From: Pseudomonadota bacterium
GTDB lineage: Bacteria > CALINM01
DNA: 18,395 nt
Reading direction: 5' to 3'
NCBI GenBank assembly: GCA_026415985.1
Contig: JAOAGA010000027.1
Span: 1 to 18,395, forward strand
Part shown: positions 6,589 through 14,014 of the stretch, piece by piece
Layout of the letters: the number at the start of each line of letters is the position of its first letter
Numbering within the stretch: position 1 is the stretch's first letter
Notes under the pieces: model-generated
The model's input: only the letters and a program-made list of their open reading frames with translations
Database searches by the model: none
Told to the model about the DNA's origin: nothing
Translations under genes and position numbers: made by a program

Positions 6589-7305
6589 CTATTGTGCCCT
6601 GAGGGTTGCTGGAGGTTCGATTATCTTAACTCCCGCAGGTGGTGTAAACTCAAAATGGTTATCACTAATTGCAAATGCCTGATTTTTATCGTAAACACTT
6701 ATGTTGTAAAAGCTGATTTTATTGAGGTTGCCAAACTTGTCATAAATGGTTGTCTGGATAATCTGATAGAGATTTTGTCCCTGATAAAAGATTGGCTTGG
6801 CGGTAGCAAATATCTTTGTAAAGCTCTGCTGGGGGTTTCTCGGTATTAACTCAAGTAAGACATTCTTTTCTGTGTCAAATATAGGTGGCACAAAATTGAC
6901 GGTAAAATCTCTTTTAATATTTCCAAGGCCGGAAAGAAAGTTTTGCGGGGTATCGGTCAGGAAGGCCTGGTTTGTCCTGTTTTTAATAACCTGGTTGTTT
7001 TCAGGAAAATACATCCATAAGGTGAGACCATCGGAAATAATTTTTTGTTTTGTCGGCTCTTCATAAATCCAGGCCATCTTGCCGGGTTTTTTAAAATAGA
7101 CCTTTCCTTTTGATGTCTGAGCCTTGTTTACGCTTTTAATTGTTGCTTCCTGAACGAAAATTGCTTCAATGCCATAGGCTATATCGTAAAACTTCTGTAT
7201 CCCTTCTATTACCGAGTTAACAGAAATCTTTTGCTGAGGTTGTTGAGAAAAGACATTTTGAGAAAATAATAAAGTTAAAAGGATAAGTAAGGCTATTTTT
7301 TTCAT
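6589..7305 (-). CDS. lolA: Outer-membrane lipoprotein carrier protein LolA
   Basis: This 238-residue periplasmic chaperone receives lipoproteins from the Lol transporter and carries them to the outer membrane. A signal peptide (MKKIALLILLTLLFSQNVFS, cleavage near 20) precedes a LolA fold recognised by NSVIEGIQKFYD, then IEAIFVQEATIK, KGKVYFKKPGKMAWIYEEP, KIISDGLTLWMYFPENNQV and, near the C-terminus, NKISFYNISV followed by FEFTPPAGVKIIEPP. The length is slightly above E. coli LolA. AAGGGAG lies about 6 nt before the ATG. A TATATT at 7328-7323 in the 35-nt gap after ftsK could be a secondary -10. It sits in the classic ftsK-lolA order. Its presence supports a diderm cell. Confidence 0.93.
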   Translation of the reverse strand: MKKIALLILLTLLFSQNVFSQQPQQKISVNSVIEGIQKFYDIAYGIEAIFVQEATIKSVNKAQTSKGKVYFKKPGKMAWIYEEPTKQKIISDGLTLWMYFPENNQVIKNRTNQAFLTDTPQNFLSGLGNIKRDFTVNFVPPIFDTEKNVLLELIPRNPQQSFTKIFATAKPIFYQGQNLYQIIQTTIYDKFGNLNKISFYNISVYDKNQAFAISDNHFEFTPPAGVKIIEPPATLRAQ

Positions 7306-7340
7306 ATAAATCTCCCTTTGTTAATATAATTTTTCTGGAT

Positions 7341-9482
7341 CTATCTTAAAACTTCCCTTCCCTTTGTTCCATCGGGCGGGCTGACTATTCCTTCTCTCTC
7401 CATCCTTTCTATCATTCTTGCTGCTCTATTGTAACCTATTCTTAGTCTTCTTTGAAGATGAGAGATTGATGCCTGCCTGCTCTCTATTACAATTTTAACA
7501 GCTTCTTCATATTTTTCATCATCAAATAACTCATCTCCCTCTAAGGTCTCCTCTGCTTCTTCCGGTAGCTCAATAAATTCAGGTTTTGACTGTGATTTCC
7601 AGAAATGAACGGTCTGAATAATCTCATTTTCCGTGACAAGGGCACCGTGAAGCCTGATTAACTGGCTTGTGCCGGGTTTTAAAAAAAGCATATCTCCCTG
7701 TCCTAAGAGACTTTCGGCACCGTTAACATCGAGAATGGTTCTCGAATCTACCTTGCTTGCTACTTTGAAGGCGATACGGGCAGGGAAGTTAGCCTTGATA
7801 AGACCGGTTATAACATCTACCGAAGGTCTCTGAGTAGCAACTATGAGATGTATCCCCGCTGCCCGTGCCTTTTGGGCAAGCCTTGTAATGTAGTTTTCAA
7901 CCTCTTTTGCAGAAACCATCATTAAGTCGGCAAGTTCATCGATAATTATTATTATATAGGGGAGCTTTTTCCGTTCGGTATCTTCCTGTGAAAACAGCGA
8001 TTTCTGACCTCTCTCATCTAATTTTGCGTTGTATTGTTCAATATTTCTGACCGCGTTTCCTGCCATTAACTCGTATCTCTGATCCATCTCTCTGATTGCC
8101 CATTTTAAAACCTTTGAAGCCTCTTCCGGAGTTGTAACCACAGGATAGGCAAGGTGAGGAATATCCTGATATAGCGAAAGTTCAAGCATTTTCGGGTCAA
8201 TCATAATAAATTTAGCCTCATCGGGCTTAAGTTTAAAAAGAATGCTAAGGATCATAGCGTTTATGCAGACACTTTTTCCTGAGCCGGTGGAACCGGCGAT
8301 AAGCAAGTGGGGCATTTTGGTTAGATCTGCGATAAAGGGGTTGCCTGTGGTATCTTTGCCTATGCAGAGAGGAATTTTAAGATATTTATTTGTAAAATCT
8401 TCCGAACCGATTATCTCCCTGATATATACCGTTGCCATTTTTTTGTTTGACAGCTCTATGCCTATGGAAGATTTTCCCGGAATGGGTGCGATAATTCTTA
8501 ACGAGATTGCCTTAAGTGCCATAGATAACTCATTTTCTAAAGAAACAATCTTGTTAATTTTGGTCCCCGGCTCCGGTATAAACTCATACATGGTGATAAG
8601 AGGACCCGGATGAACTTCGGAGATCTTTCCCTTCACATCAAAATATTTAAGACAATCCTCTATAAGTGTTATGTTTTCTTTAATCTCTGCTTCTGTAGGG
8701 CCGAAGTATTTTTCTTTATTGATATTAAGTATAGAGATGGGAGGCAGATCGTATTTTGACATATCTGAAGATAGTCGAAGTTGCAACTCCTCTTCTTCGG
8801 TCTTTTCATCCTTTTTATCTTCCATACTCTTAATGGTTTTTGTAAGTTTAGGTGCCCGGACTTCCGGTTTTTCTGATCTTTCTTTTAACATCTTAACCTT
8901 AAAGACCGCTTTGAACAGGTTTACAATCAGTAGAAAAATTTTTTTGAATATATTCTTTTCCAGTGCGATGATGGTAGAAATCATAAAAATTAAAAAGAGA
9001 GTAAAAAGTCCGCCACTGATGTTTAAATATTTACTGAAGAGACTTCCTATTATAAACCCAAAAAAACCACCAGCAGGTATCTTTAGTCCGAAAACATTGG
9101 ACTCAGGAAACAGCGATGATAAAAAACCTCCGAGCGAAAGGAGGGATACCGCGAAAAAGATAATCCTTAAAAAATTCAGACTGAACTCTTTAAAAAATCT
9201 TGAATAAAAAAGTATTGATGTAAGATAAACAGGAATAAAAAGGGATGCCCATCCAAAAAACTGTATTAGCAAAGAAGCAGTATAGGAGCCGAACTTGCCG
9301 AAAAAATTATTTATTCTGTCGGGAAAGACGCTTTTTGTAAAAAAAGAGGGGTCATTGGGGGAAAAGGTAAGTATTATAAGGAAGAAAAAAACTGTAACAG
9401 CTATATAAAGAATAAGCTTAAGTTCTCTCTTGTATGGTTTGGGAGTTTGGGAAACTTCTTCCTTGTTGTTCAACTTTTCCAT
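7341..9482 (-). CDS. ftsK: DNA translocase FtsK/SpoIIIE
   Basis: This 713-residue septal DNA pump moves chromosome ends during division. Four or five membrane segments lie in residues 20-200 (22-41, 70-93, 103-125, 136-175 and 180-196). A charged linker (200-245) and the alpha/beta motor follow: Walker A GSTGSGKS (397-404), Walker B IIIIDELADL (511-520), and the LAQKARAAGIHLIVATQRP segment at 535-553. The C-terminal gamma winged helix (about 655-713; ISHLQRRLRIGYNRAARMIE) reads polar motifs and contacts XerD. The linker is very short compared with E. coli FtsK, as in the SpoIIIE-size class. The start overlaps uppP by 13 nt and has no visible ribosome site, so translation is probably coupled. 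Confidence 0.97.
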   Translation of the reverse strand: MEKLNNKEEVSQTPKPYKRELKLILYIAVTVFFFLIILTFSPNDPSFFTKSVFPDRINNFFGKFGSYTASLLIQFFGWASLFIPVYLTSILFYSRFFKEFSLNFLRIIFFAVSLLSLGGFLSSLFPESNVFGLKIPAGGFFGFIIGSLFSKYLNISGGLFTLFLIFMISTIIALEKNIFKKIFLLIVNLFKAVFKVKMLKERSEKPEVRAPKLTKTIKSMEDKKDEKTEEEELQLRLSSDMSKYDLPPISILNINKEKYFGPTEAEIKENITLIEDCLKYFDVKGKISEVHPGPLITMYEFIPEPGTKINKIVSLENELSMALKAISLRIIAPIPGKSSIGIELSNKKMATVYIREIIGSEDFTNKYLKIPLCIGKDTTGNPFIADLTKMPHLLIAGSTGSGKSVCINAMILSILFKLKPDEAKFIMIDPKMLELSLYQDIPHLAYPVVTTPEEASKVLKWAIREMDQRYELMAGNAVRNIEQYNAKLDERGQKSLFSQEDTERKKLPYIIIIIDELADLMMVSAKEVENYITRLAQKARAAGIHLIVATQRPSVDVITGLIKANFPARIAFKVASKVDSRTILDVNGAESLLGQGDMLFLKPGTSQLIRLHGALVTENEIIQTVHFWKSQSKPEFIELPEEAEETLEGDELFDDEKYEEAVKIVIESRQASISHLQRRLRIGYNRAARMIERMEREGIVSPPDGTKGREVLR

Positions 9483-10249
9483 ATATCATAGAATATCAGG
9501 AAGGCAACAAAAAATCTATAGTAGGCAAAGTAGGCAAACTTATATCTTTTTACGAATTTTACAAGTATAAAAAGAGCAACCAATCCAAACAAAAGGGAGC
9601 TTGATATACCGCCAAGGATGACGCTTGTGGGGATAATCTCAACCTGATTGACAAACAATGCCTTTTTAAGTTCATACAAAAAGGCTAAAAGTATTACAGG
9701 TATTCCTATTAAGAATGAGACAGATACCGCTTCTTCTTTTTTTAAGTTTAGGAGATATGCCGATGCTATGGTAACTCCTGACCTGCTTGTTCCGGGAATC
9801 AGCGCAAGAGATTGCATAAAACCAAGAAAGATAAAATGATAAGGCTTTAACCCACCGGTGGTTACTGTTTCCTTATTTTTTTTCTCTGCAATTAGTATGT
9901 AGATGCTGAAAATAATCATATTTATTCCGATTACAGATACTTCTCTCAGATATTTGTCTTTAAAAGGCTCTATCAGCAGGGCTATTACAAAGGTGGGGAT
10001 ACATGCAAGAATTATAAGATAGACGAGTTTCTTGTTGTTTTTCAGATTTATCAGATCTCTCCAGAAAAATAAAATTATTGCCACCAGTGAACCTCCGTGG
10101 AGAATGGCATCAAACATCGTAGAATTTAGTATGGAGCTTTCAAACCTGAAAAAATGGGGAACAAGAACAAGATGGGCAGAACTACTTATAGGTAAAAACT
10201 CCGTTAGTCCCTGAATGGCACCAAGTATTACTGACTCAATAAACATCAT
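9470..10249 (-). CDS. uppP: Undecaprenyl-diphosphatase UppP (BacA family)
   Basis: This 259-residue polytopic membrane enzyme dephosphorylates undecaprenyl diphosphate, recycling the lipid carrier for peptidoglycan and polysaccharide synthesis. Loss of this activity causes bacitracin sensitivity. Diagnostic motifs are AIQGLTEFLPISSSAHLVL (E17, S22-S24, H26) and IPGTSRSGVTIA (152-161, R156). About eight hydrophobic segments are present. The first glutamate of the E. coli EGLTEF motif is glutamine here, a common family variant. The start overlaps the RNase J stop by 4 nt (ATGA). CGGAGG lies only about 1 nt before the first ATG, so the immediately following ATG (10246-10244) may be the real start. 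Confidence 0.96.
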   Translation of the reverse strand: MMFIESVILGAIQGLTEFLPISSSAHLVLVPHFFRFESSILNSTMFDAILHGGSLVAIILFFWRDLINLKNNKKLVYLIILACIPTFVIALLIEPFKDKYLREVSVIGINMIIFSIYILIAEKKNKETVTTGGLKPYHFIFLGFMQSLALIPGTSRSGVTIASAYLLNLKKEEAVSVSFLIGIPVILLAFLYELKKALFVNQVEIIPTSVILGGISSSLLFGLVALFILVKFVKRYKFAYFAYYRFFVAFLIFYDIWKS

Positions 10250-11826
10250 GCCTCCGAAAGATTTATTACTATGTAAGGTTTTTTGTTAAACTTTTTTTTG
10301 ATGAAGCTTTTAATATCCTTTTCAATGTAATGAATGATGTCTTGGTTGGTAAAATCATTTAATTTATAACTTCGTATCTTTGAACCTGTATAGTCTTTAA
10401 GGGAGCTGAAGATTTCAGAGTCATTGTCAATAAAGCCATAGGTAGTAAAACTAATCTCTTTCCCTATGTTTACAATAATGATTCCGCTTTCAGAAAGTTT
10501 TTTTCTTTCTTTGATAACATCTATAGATATAAAATCGTTGGTGTCTTCGTCAATATAAAGTTTTTTTATATTATGTTTTTTTATTATAAACTCCCTTTTA
10601 GATTTAAAAAGATATTCATCTCCGGGGTTGGGCTTTAAAATCTCTAAATTCCTTTTTTTAGAAAAGATGAACCTCCTTGCCATGTTTAACTGTCGGTGTT
10701 CTCCGTGAATAGGAACTATGTAGTCAGGGTTAAAATGACTTAATACCTTTGACAGCTCTTTTAAGGATGCATGACCGGAAGAGTGTATATCGTCTGTTTT
10801 TGCGTAATAGACCATAGCACCTTTTTCGGAAAGCCTGTTAATCATATCGTATATATAGATCTCATTTCTTGGAATTATGCTCGAGCTGATTATTACCGTA
10901 TCGCCTTCTTTGATTTTAAATCCTTTAAAATTGCCCATAGAAATAAAGTTAAGAGAGGAATACCTTTCTCCCTGTGTGCCGGTAGTGAGTATTAAAATCT
11001 CATCTCTGTCAAATCTGTTTATTTTATTGAAATCTTCGATGTAAAATTCCTTGAATATCTTTAGCTTCTTTCCTATCTGGATAGATTTTTCCAGATTTTT
11101 ACCGGAAACAAAAATCCTTCTTTTATATTTTTTTGAGAGATTTATAATCTTTTCTATTCTTTCTAAGTTTGTGGAAAAGGTGGAAACTATAATTGCTCCC
11201 TTCGTTTCTTTAAAAAGCCTTTCTATGTTCCTGTTGACATCAAGTTCTTCCTTGTTTTCTTTAATCTCGCTGTTAGTGGCATCAAAAAAAAGGATAAAGG
11301 GGTTTTCTGGTATTTTACTCAGGTTATAGATGTCTTTAAAATCTGATGTGAAAACTATCTCACCAAGCTTAGTTTTAAAATATAAGCCATAACTCTGGGG
11401 AATGCTGTGTTTGGTTTTGAAAAAATTAATTGTTAGTTTGTCTAATTTAGCTTTTGGATTGCTACCTTCGATGAGAATATAGTCTTTAATTGTTTCTTTA
11501 TTTAACTCTTTGAGTTTTATATTTATCAGCTCCAGTGTCAGAGGTGATGCAACGACGGGAACTTTAAAAAACTCCCTGAAATAATGAAAGGCGCCTATAT
11601 GATCTTCATGTCCATGGGTAAAGATTATTGCCTTGATATTTCTGAAGAGCTCCTTCATCGACTCCACATCAGGAACAATGGTTGAGGTTGATGGCATAAA
11701 GGGAGTGGGCATAGCAATACCAAAATCAACGAGAAATTTATAATCGTTTACAGTGAACAAATAGGAGTTAAAGCCTGATTCACCAATACCACCTAAAGAT
11801 ATGAAGGAAAATAACTCAGCACTCAC
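10246..11826 (-). CDS. rnj: Ribonuclease J (metallo-beta-lactamase/beta-CASP nuclease)
   Basis: This 526-residue protein is a 5'-exo/endoribonuclease for mRNA decay and RNA maturation. The metallo-beta-lactamase core has SLGGIGESG, HGHEDHIGA (H71, H73, D75, H76), H140 in TKHSIPQS, D162 in TSDFK, and H352 in HSSGHAS. Beta-CASP motifs include DATNSEI (182-188) and AIIVSTFSTNLERI (211-224). H374 (VPIHGEHRQL) and a C-terminal segment, VIKERKKLSESGIIIV, are typical RNase J. It is slightly shorter than Bacillus RNase J (~555). The canonical NHSIPD is KHSIPQ here. It starts with GTG, overlapping the upstream TPR gene in GTGA. No ribosome site is visible, so coupled translation is likely. Confidence 0.93.
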   Translation of the reverse strand: MSAELFSFISLGGIGESGFNSYLFTVNDYKFLVDFGIAMPTPFMPSTSTIVPDVESMKELFRNIKAIIFTHGHEDHIGAFHYFREFFKVPVVASPLTLELINIKLKELNKETIKDYILIEGSNPKAKLDKLTINFFKTKHSIPQSYGLYFKTKLGEIVFTSDFKDIYNLSKIPENPFILFFDATNSEIKENKEELDVNRNIERLFKETKGAIIVSTFSTNLERIEKIINLSKKYKRRIFVSGKNLEKSIQIGKKLKIFKEFYIEDFNKINRFDRDEILILTTGTQGERYSSLNFISMGNFKGFKIKEGDTVIISSSIIPRNEIYIYDMINRLSEKGAMVYYAKTDDIHSSGHASLKELSKVLSHFNPDYIVPIHGEHRQLNMARRFIFSKKRNLEILKPNPGDEYLFKSKREFIIKKHNIKKLYIDEDTNDFISIDVIKERKKLSESGIIIVNIGKEISFTTYGFIDNDSEIFSSLKDYTGSKIRSYKLNDFTNQDIIHYIEKDIKSFIKKKFNKKPYIVINLSEA

Positions 11827-12209
11827 TTTGGTATTTTGGTCAAAAGCTCGGCAATCTTTTTGTCGCAGAGCTCCACGATATCCCTGTTAGGAAGATAAAA
11901 GCTTTGGGTTGAATAAATGGCGCTTCTCAGATTCTCGTAGGTGTTTAATGCCCAGTTATAGTTGTTTTCTTTTTCAAACTGATTAGCTATCTCTATCATC
12001 CTGCCGATAGATTTATTTATATAGGGACTAAAGGGTGTATACATATGCAAGGTAGTATCATAGTAGGTAATAGCGTCTTTATAGTTTTTTTCGTTGTATG
12101 CCTTTTCTGCCTTTTTAAACTCGCCTATCTGGTAAATAAAAACCCTGATGTAAACAGCAAGAAGAATAACAACTATTACCGCTAAAATTTTTAAGCCAAT
12201 CTTTACCAT
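11823..12209 (-). CDS. Single-pass membrane protein with TPR-like repeats, unknown function
   Basis: This is a 128-residue protein. Residues 5-26 (IGLKILAVIVVILLAVYIRV) form one N-terminal membrane anchor. The rest is helical, with two TPR-like helical hairpins: FKKAEKAYNEKNYKDAITYY (about 31-50), and IANQFEKENNYNWALNTYEN (about 73-92). The soluble part could face either side; the N-terminus has a lysine at 3 and 7 and is not an obvious cleavable signal. AAGGA lies about 7 nt before the ATG. Its stop overlaps the RNase J GTG, so the two proteins are probably made together. I do not recognise a named family. A scaffold role for RNase J or the envelope enzymes encoded downstream is a guess from context only. 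Confidence 0.72.
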   Translation of the reverse strand: MVKIGLKILAVIVVILLAVYIRVFIYQIGEFKKAEKAYNEKNYKDAITYYDTTLHMYTPFSPYINKSIGRMIEIANQFEKENNYNWALNTYENLRSAIYSTQSFYLPNRDIVELCDKKIAELLTKIPK

Positions 12210-12400
12210 ACGGGTTCCTTGAAGAAGTTTGGAAGGACCGTGAGAAGAATACCGATTACTGTGATGATAAGTCCAAGTGGCATAAGGAGAGATAAGATAT
12301 TTGAGAGCATTTGATTTTTTTTATAAACGAAGGCTCCGTAAAAACCGACCGCTATAAATGTTATCCCCAAAAAAACCAGAATCAAATATCCATATGCCAT
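12203..12400 (-). CDS. Small two-helix membrane protein, unknown function
   Basis: A 65-residue protein begins MAYGYLILVFLG and has two hydrophobic segments (about 4-24 and 36-56) separated by a short YKKNQ loop. It resembles the small two-TM proteins found at the head of envelope operons in other diderms, but I recognise no named family. The start is uncertain. An ATG two codons upstream (12406) and a TTG at 12436 are in frame. I prefer 12400 because a TAATAT -10 box ends 8 nt before it, the same leaderless geometry as the sirtuin gene. It overlaps the TPR gene by 7 nt and is the first gene of the seven-gene minus-strand cluster. Confidence 0.6.
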   Translation of the reverse strand: MAYGYLILVFLGITFIAVGFYGAFVYKKNQMLSNILSLLMPLGLIITVIGILLTVLPNFFKEPVW

Positions 12401-12408
12401 AATCATAT

Positions 12409-12436
12409 ATATTAGATAAATCCTAAAAAAAAACAA
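12409..12436 (-). promoter_or_regulatory. Candidate promoter of the seven-gene minus-strand cluster
   Basis: Reading the minus strand, TTGTTT (12436-12431), a 16-nt spacer and TAATAT (12414-12409) precede the ATG at 12400. The -35 match is poor beyond TTG. It lies back to back with the trpB2 promoter, so the two transcripts diverge from within about 80 bp. Confidence 0.35.
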
Positions 12437-12446
12437 GAAAAAACTG

Positions 12447-12475
12447 TTTAAAATGAAAAAACTTATGTGTATAAT
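12447..12475 (+). promoter_or_regulatory. Promoter of trpB2
   Basis: TTTAAA (12447-12452), a 17-nt spacer and a perfect TATAAT (12470-12475) place the transcript start near 12482. The leader of about 34 nt contains AAGGAG (12502-12507), 8 nt before the ATG at 12516. No tryptophan-rich leader peptide or attenuator hairpin is seen. Confidence 0.5.
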
Positions 12476-12515
12476 ACTGGAAAATTATGAGGCAAAAACG
12501 AAAGGAGATGTTTAT

Positions 12516-13814
12516 ATGAGAAACTTTTACTTAAACGACAGCGAGTTACCTAAGCGTTGGTATAACATTTTAGCTGATATACCGGAGCCATTGGAACCAT
12601 ATTTAGATCCTCAGACTAAAGAGCCAGTTACGCCGGATAAACTAACACCAATATTTCCTATGTCACTTATTGAACAGGAAGTATCTGATAAGAAATGGAT
12701 AGATATCCCTGAAGAAGTTTTGGATATATACAGGTTATGGAGACCAACTCCTTTAAGAAGGGCAAAAAGATTAGAGGAGTATTTGAAAACTCCTGCAAAG
12801 ATATTTTTTAAAGATGAGAGTGTTTCTCCTCCGGGAAGTCACAAGCCCAACACAGCAATCCCTCAGGCTTATTACAACAAAAAGGAAGGCATTAAAAGAT
12901 TGGCTACAGAGACTGGAGCAGGACAGTGGGGGTCATCTCTGAGTTTTGCCTGTAATCTTTTTGGACTGGAATGTACAGTTTATATGGTGAAAGTAAGTTA
13001 TAATCAAAAACCCTACAGACGAATCCTGATGGAGACATGGGGAGGTAAGGTTATAGCCAGCCCAAGTAATCTTACCAACTCTGGCAGAGAAGTTCTTAAA
13101 AAAGATCCCGACAGTCCCGGAAGTCTGGGCATTGCCATAAGCGAAGCGGTTGAAGATGCGGCAACAAATGGCGATACCCATTATGCCTTGGGTAGTGTAC
13201 TTAATCATGTTCTTCTCCATCAGACAGTCATAGGTTTGGAAGCGAAAAGACAAATGGAGGAGATTAATTTATATCCCGATGTAGTTATCGGATGCGTTGG
13301 TGGTGGCAGTAACTTTGGCGGAATAGTTTTTCCCTTTCTTATGGATTATTTTGAAGGTAAGAAAAAAGGCACAAGGTTTATTGCGGTTGAACCTGCATCT
13401 TGCCCGACACTAACAAAGGGTAAGTTTGAGTATGATTTTGGTGATGTAGCGGGTCTTACACCTCTGATTAAAATGTATACCTTAGGTCATGACTTCGTTC
13501 CACCTTCTATACACGCAGGTGGGTTGAGATATCACGGTGATTCTCCTATTGTTTCTTACCTTGCTAATAAAAATTTTATTGAAGCAGTAGCCTATGAACA
13601 GACAAAAGTTTTCGAATCTGCATTAATATTTTCAAGAACAGAAGGAATTATACCTGCTCCTGAATCTTCTCACGCAATTAAATCTGCTATAGATGAAGCG
13701 ATTAAGGCAAGAGAAGAAAAGAAGGAAAAGGTAATTCTTTTTAATCTGAGCGGTCATGGTTATTTTGATCTAACTGCCTATGATGCCTTTTTAAGAGGGG
13801 AACTAAAGGATTAA
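12516..13814 (+). CDS. trpB: TrpB2-type tryptophan synthase beta chain
   Basis: This 432-residue PLP enzyme condenses indole (or another nucleophile) with a serine derivative to make tryptophan. K110 in GSHKPNTA binds PLP, and ETGAGQWG (132-139) holds the catalytic glutamate. The glycine-rich [11 protein letters not shown] binds the cofactor phosphate. The extended N-terminus ([20 protein letters not shown]) and the [15 protein letters not shown] segment mark the TrpB2 subgroup, which is longer than TrpB1 (~400 aa) and usually works without a TrpA partner. The start is set by AAGGAG 8 nt upstream. An in-frame ATG at 12453 lies inside the promoter and is rejected. The gene stands alone: no trpA, trpC or other trp gene is in the window, which fits an indole-salvage or auxiliary role. 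Confidence 0.93.
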   Translation: MRNFYLNDSELPKRWYNILADIPEPLEPYLDPQTKEPVTPDKLTPIFPMSLIEQEVSDKKWIDIPEEVLDIYRLWRPTPLRRAKRLEEYLKTPAKIFFKDESVSPPGSHKPNTAIPQAYYNKKEGIKRLATETGAGQWGSSLSFACNLFGLECTVYMVKVSYNQKPYRRILMETWGGKVIASPSNLTNSGREVLKKDPDSPGSLGIAISEAVEDAATNGDTHYALGSVLNHVLLHQTVIGLEAKRQMEEINLYPDVVIGCVGGGSNFGGIVFPFLMDYFEGKKKGTRFIAVEPASCPTLTKGKFEYDFGDVAGLTPLIKMYTLGHDFVPPSIHAGGLRYHGDSPIVSYLANKNFIEAVAYEQTKVFESALIFSRTEGIIPAPESSHAIKSAIDEAIKAREEKKEKVILFNLSGHGYFDLTAYDAFLRGELKD

Positions 13815-14014
13815 ATTTTTCTGAATAACAGAAACCCTAAAGGGAGTCAGGTTTTTAATAAATTAAAGGCCTGACATCTTGAAATTGTCTTTTATGTTTT
13901 ATTTTTTTAAATTTTTTCTTTAAAAAATAGTGTGTTTTATGTTATAAATAAAGCATAAAATTGATTTTTTGAAAATATTTTATAAAAAATAAAACAGCTT
14001 TTTAAAGGGTAAAA
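13815..14014. other. AT-rich intergenic region with small inverted repeats
   Basis: These 200 nt lie between trpB2 and the kinase gene. GTCAGG (13846-13851) and CCTGAC (13870-13875) could form a hairpin with an 18-nt loop, but no immediate T tract follows. TTTTATG (13935-13941) and CATAAAA (13954-13960) flank TATAAA (13943-13948), a possible -10 box. Long A/T runs follow. No gene is seen. Regulatory calls here are weak. Confidence 0.3.

Noticed and set aside
8671-9207. 178-codon plus-strand frame opposite ftsK
   Set aside because: It is the shadow of the FtsK membrane and linker region; no independent family features.
12401-12436. TTG start at 12436 for the small membrane protein
   Set aside because: It begins in a T-rich run within the putative promoter and lacks a ribosome site; ATG codons at 12406 and 12400 are better.
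12453-12515. Longer trpB2 start at an upstream in-frame ATG
   Set aside because: The TATAAT promoter box (12470-12475) lies inside this extension, and a good AAGGAG site precedes the ATG at 12516, where TrpB2 homology begins.
13846-13875. GTCAGG/CCTGAC hairpin as an intrinsic terminator of trpB2
   Set aside because: The 18-nt loop is large and no T tract follows directly; left as part of the intergenic description.
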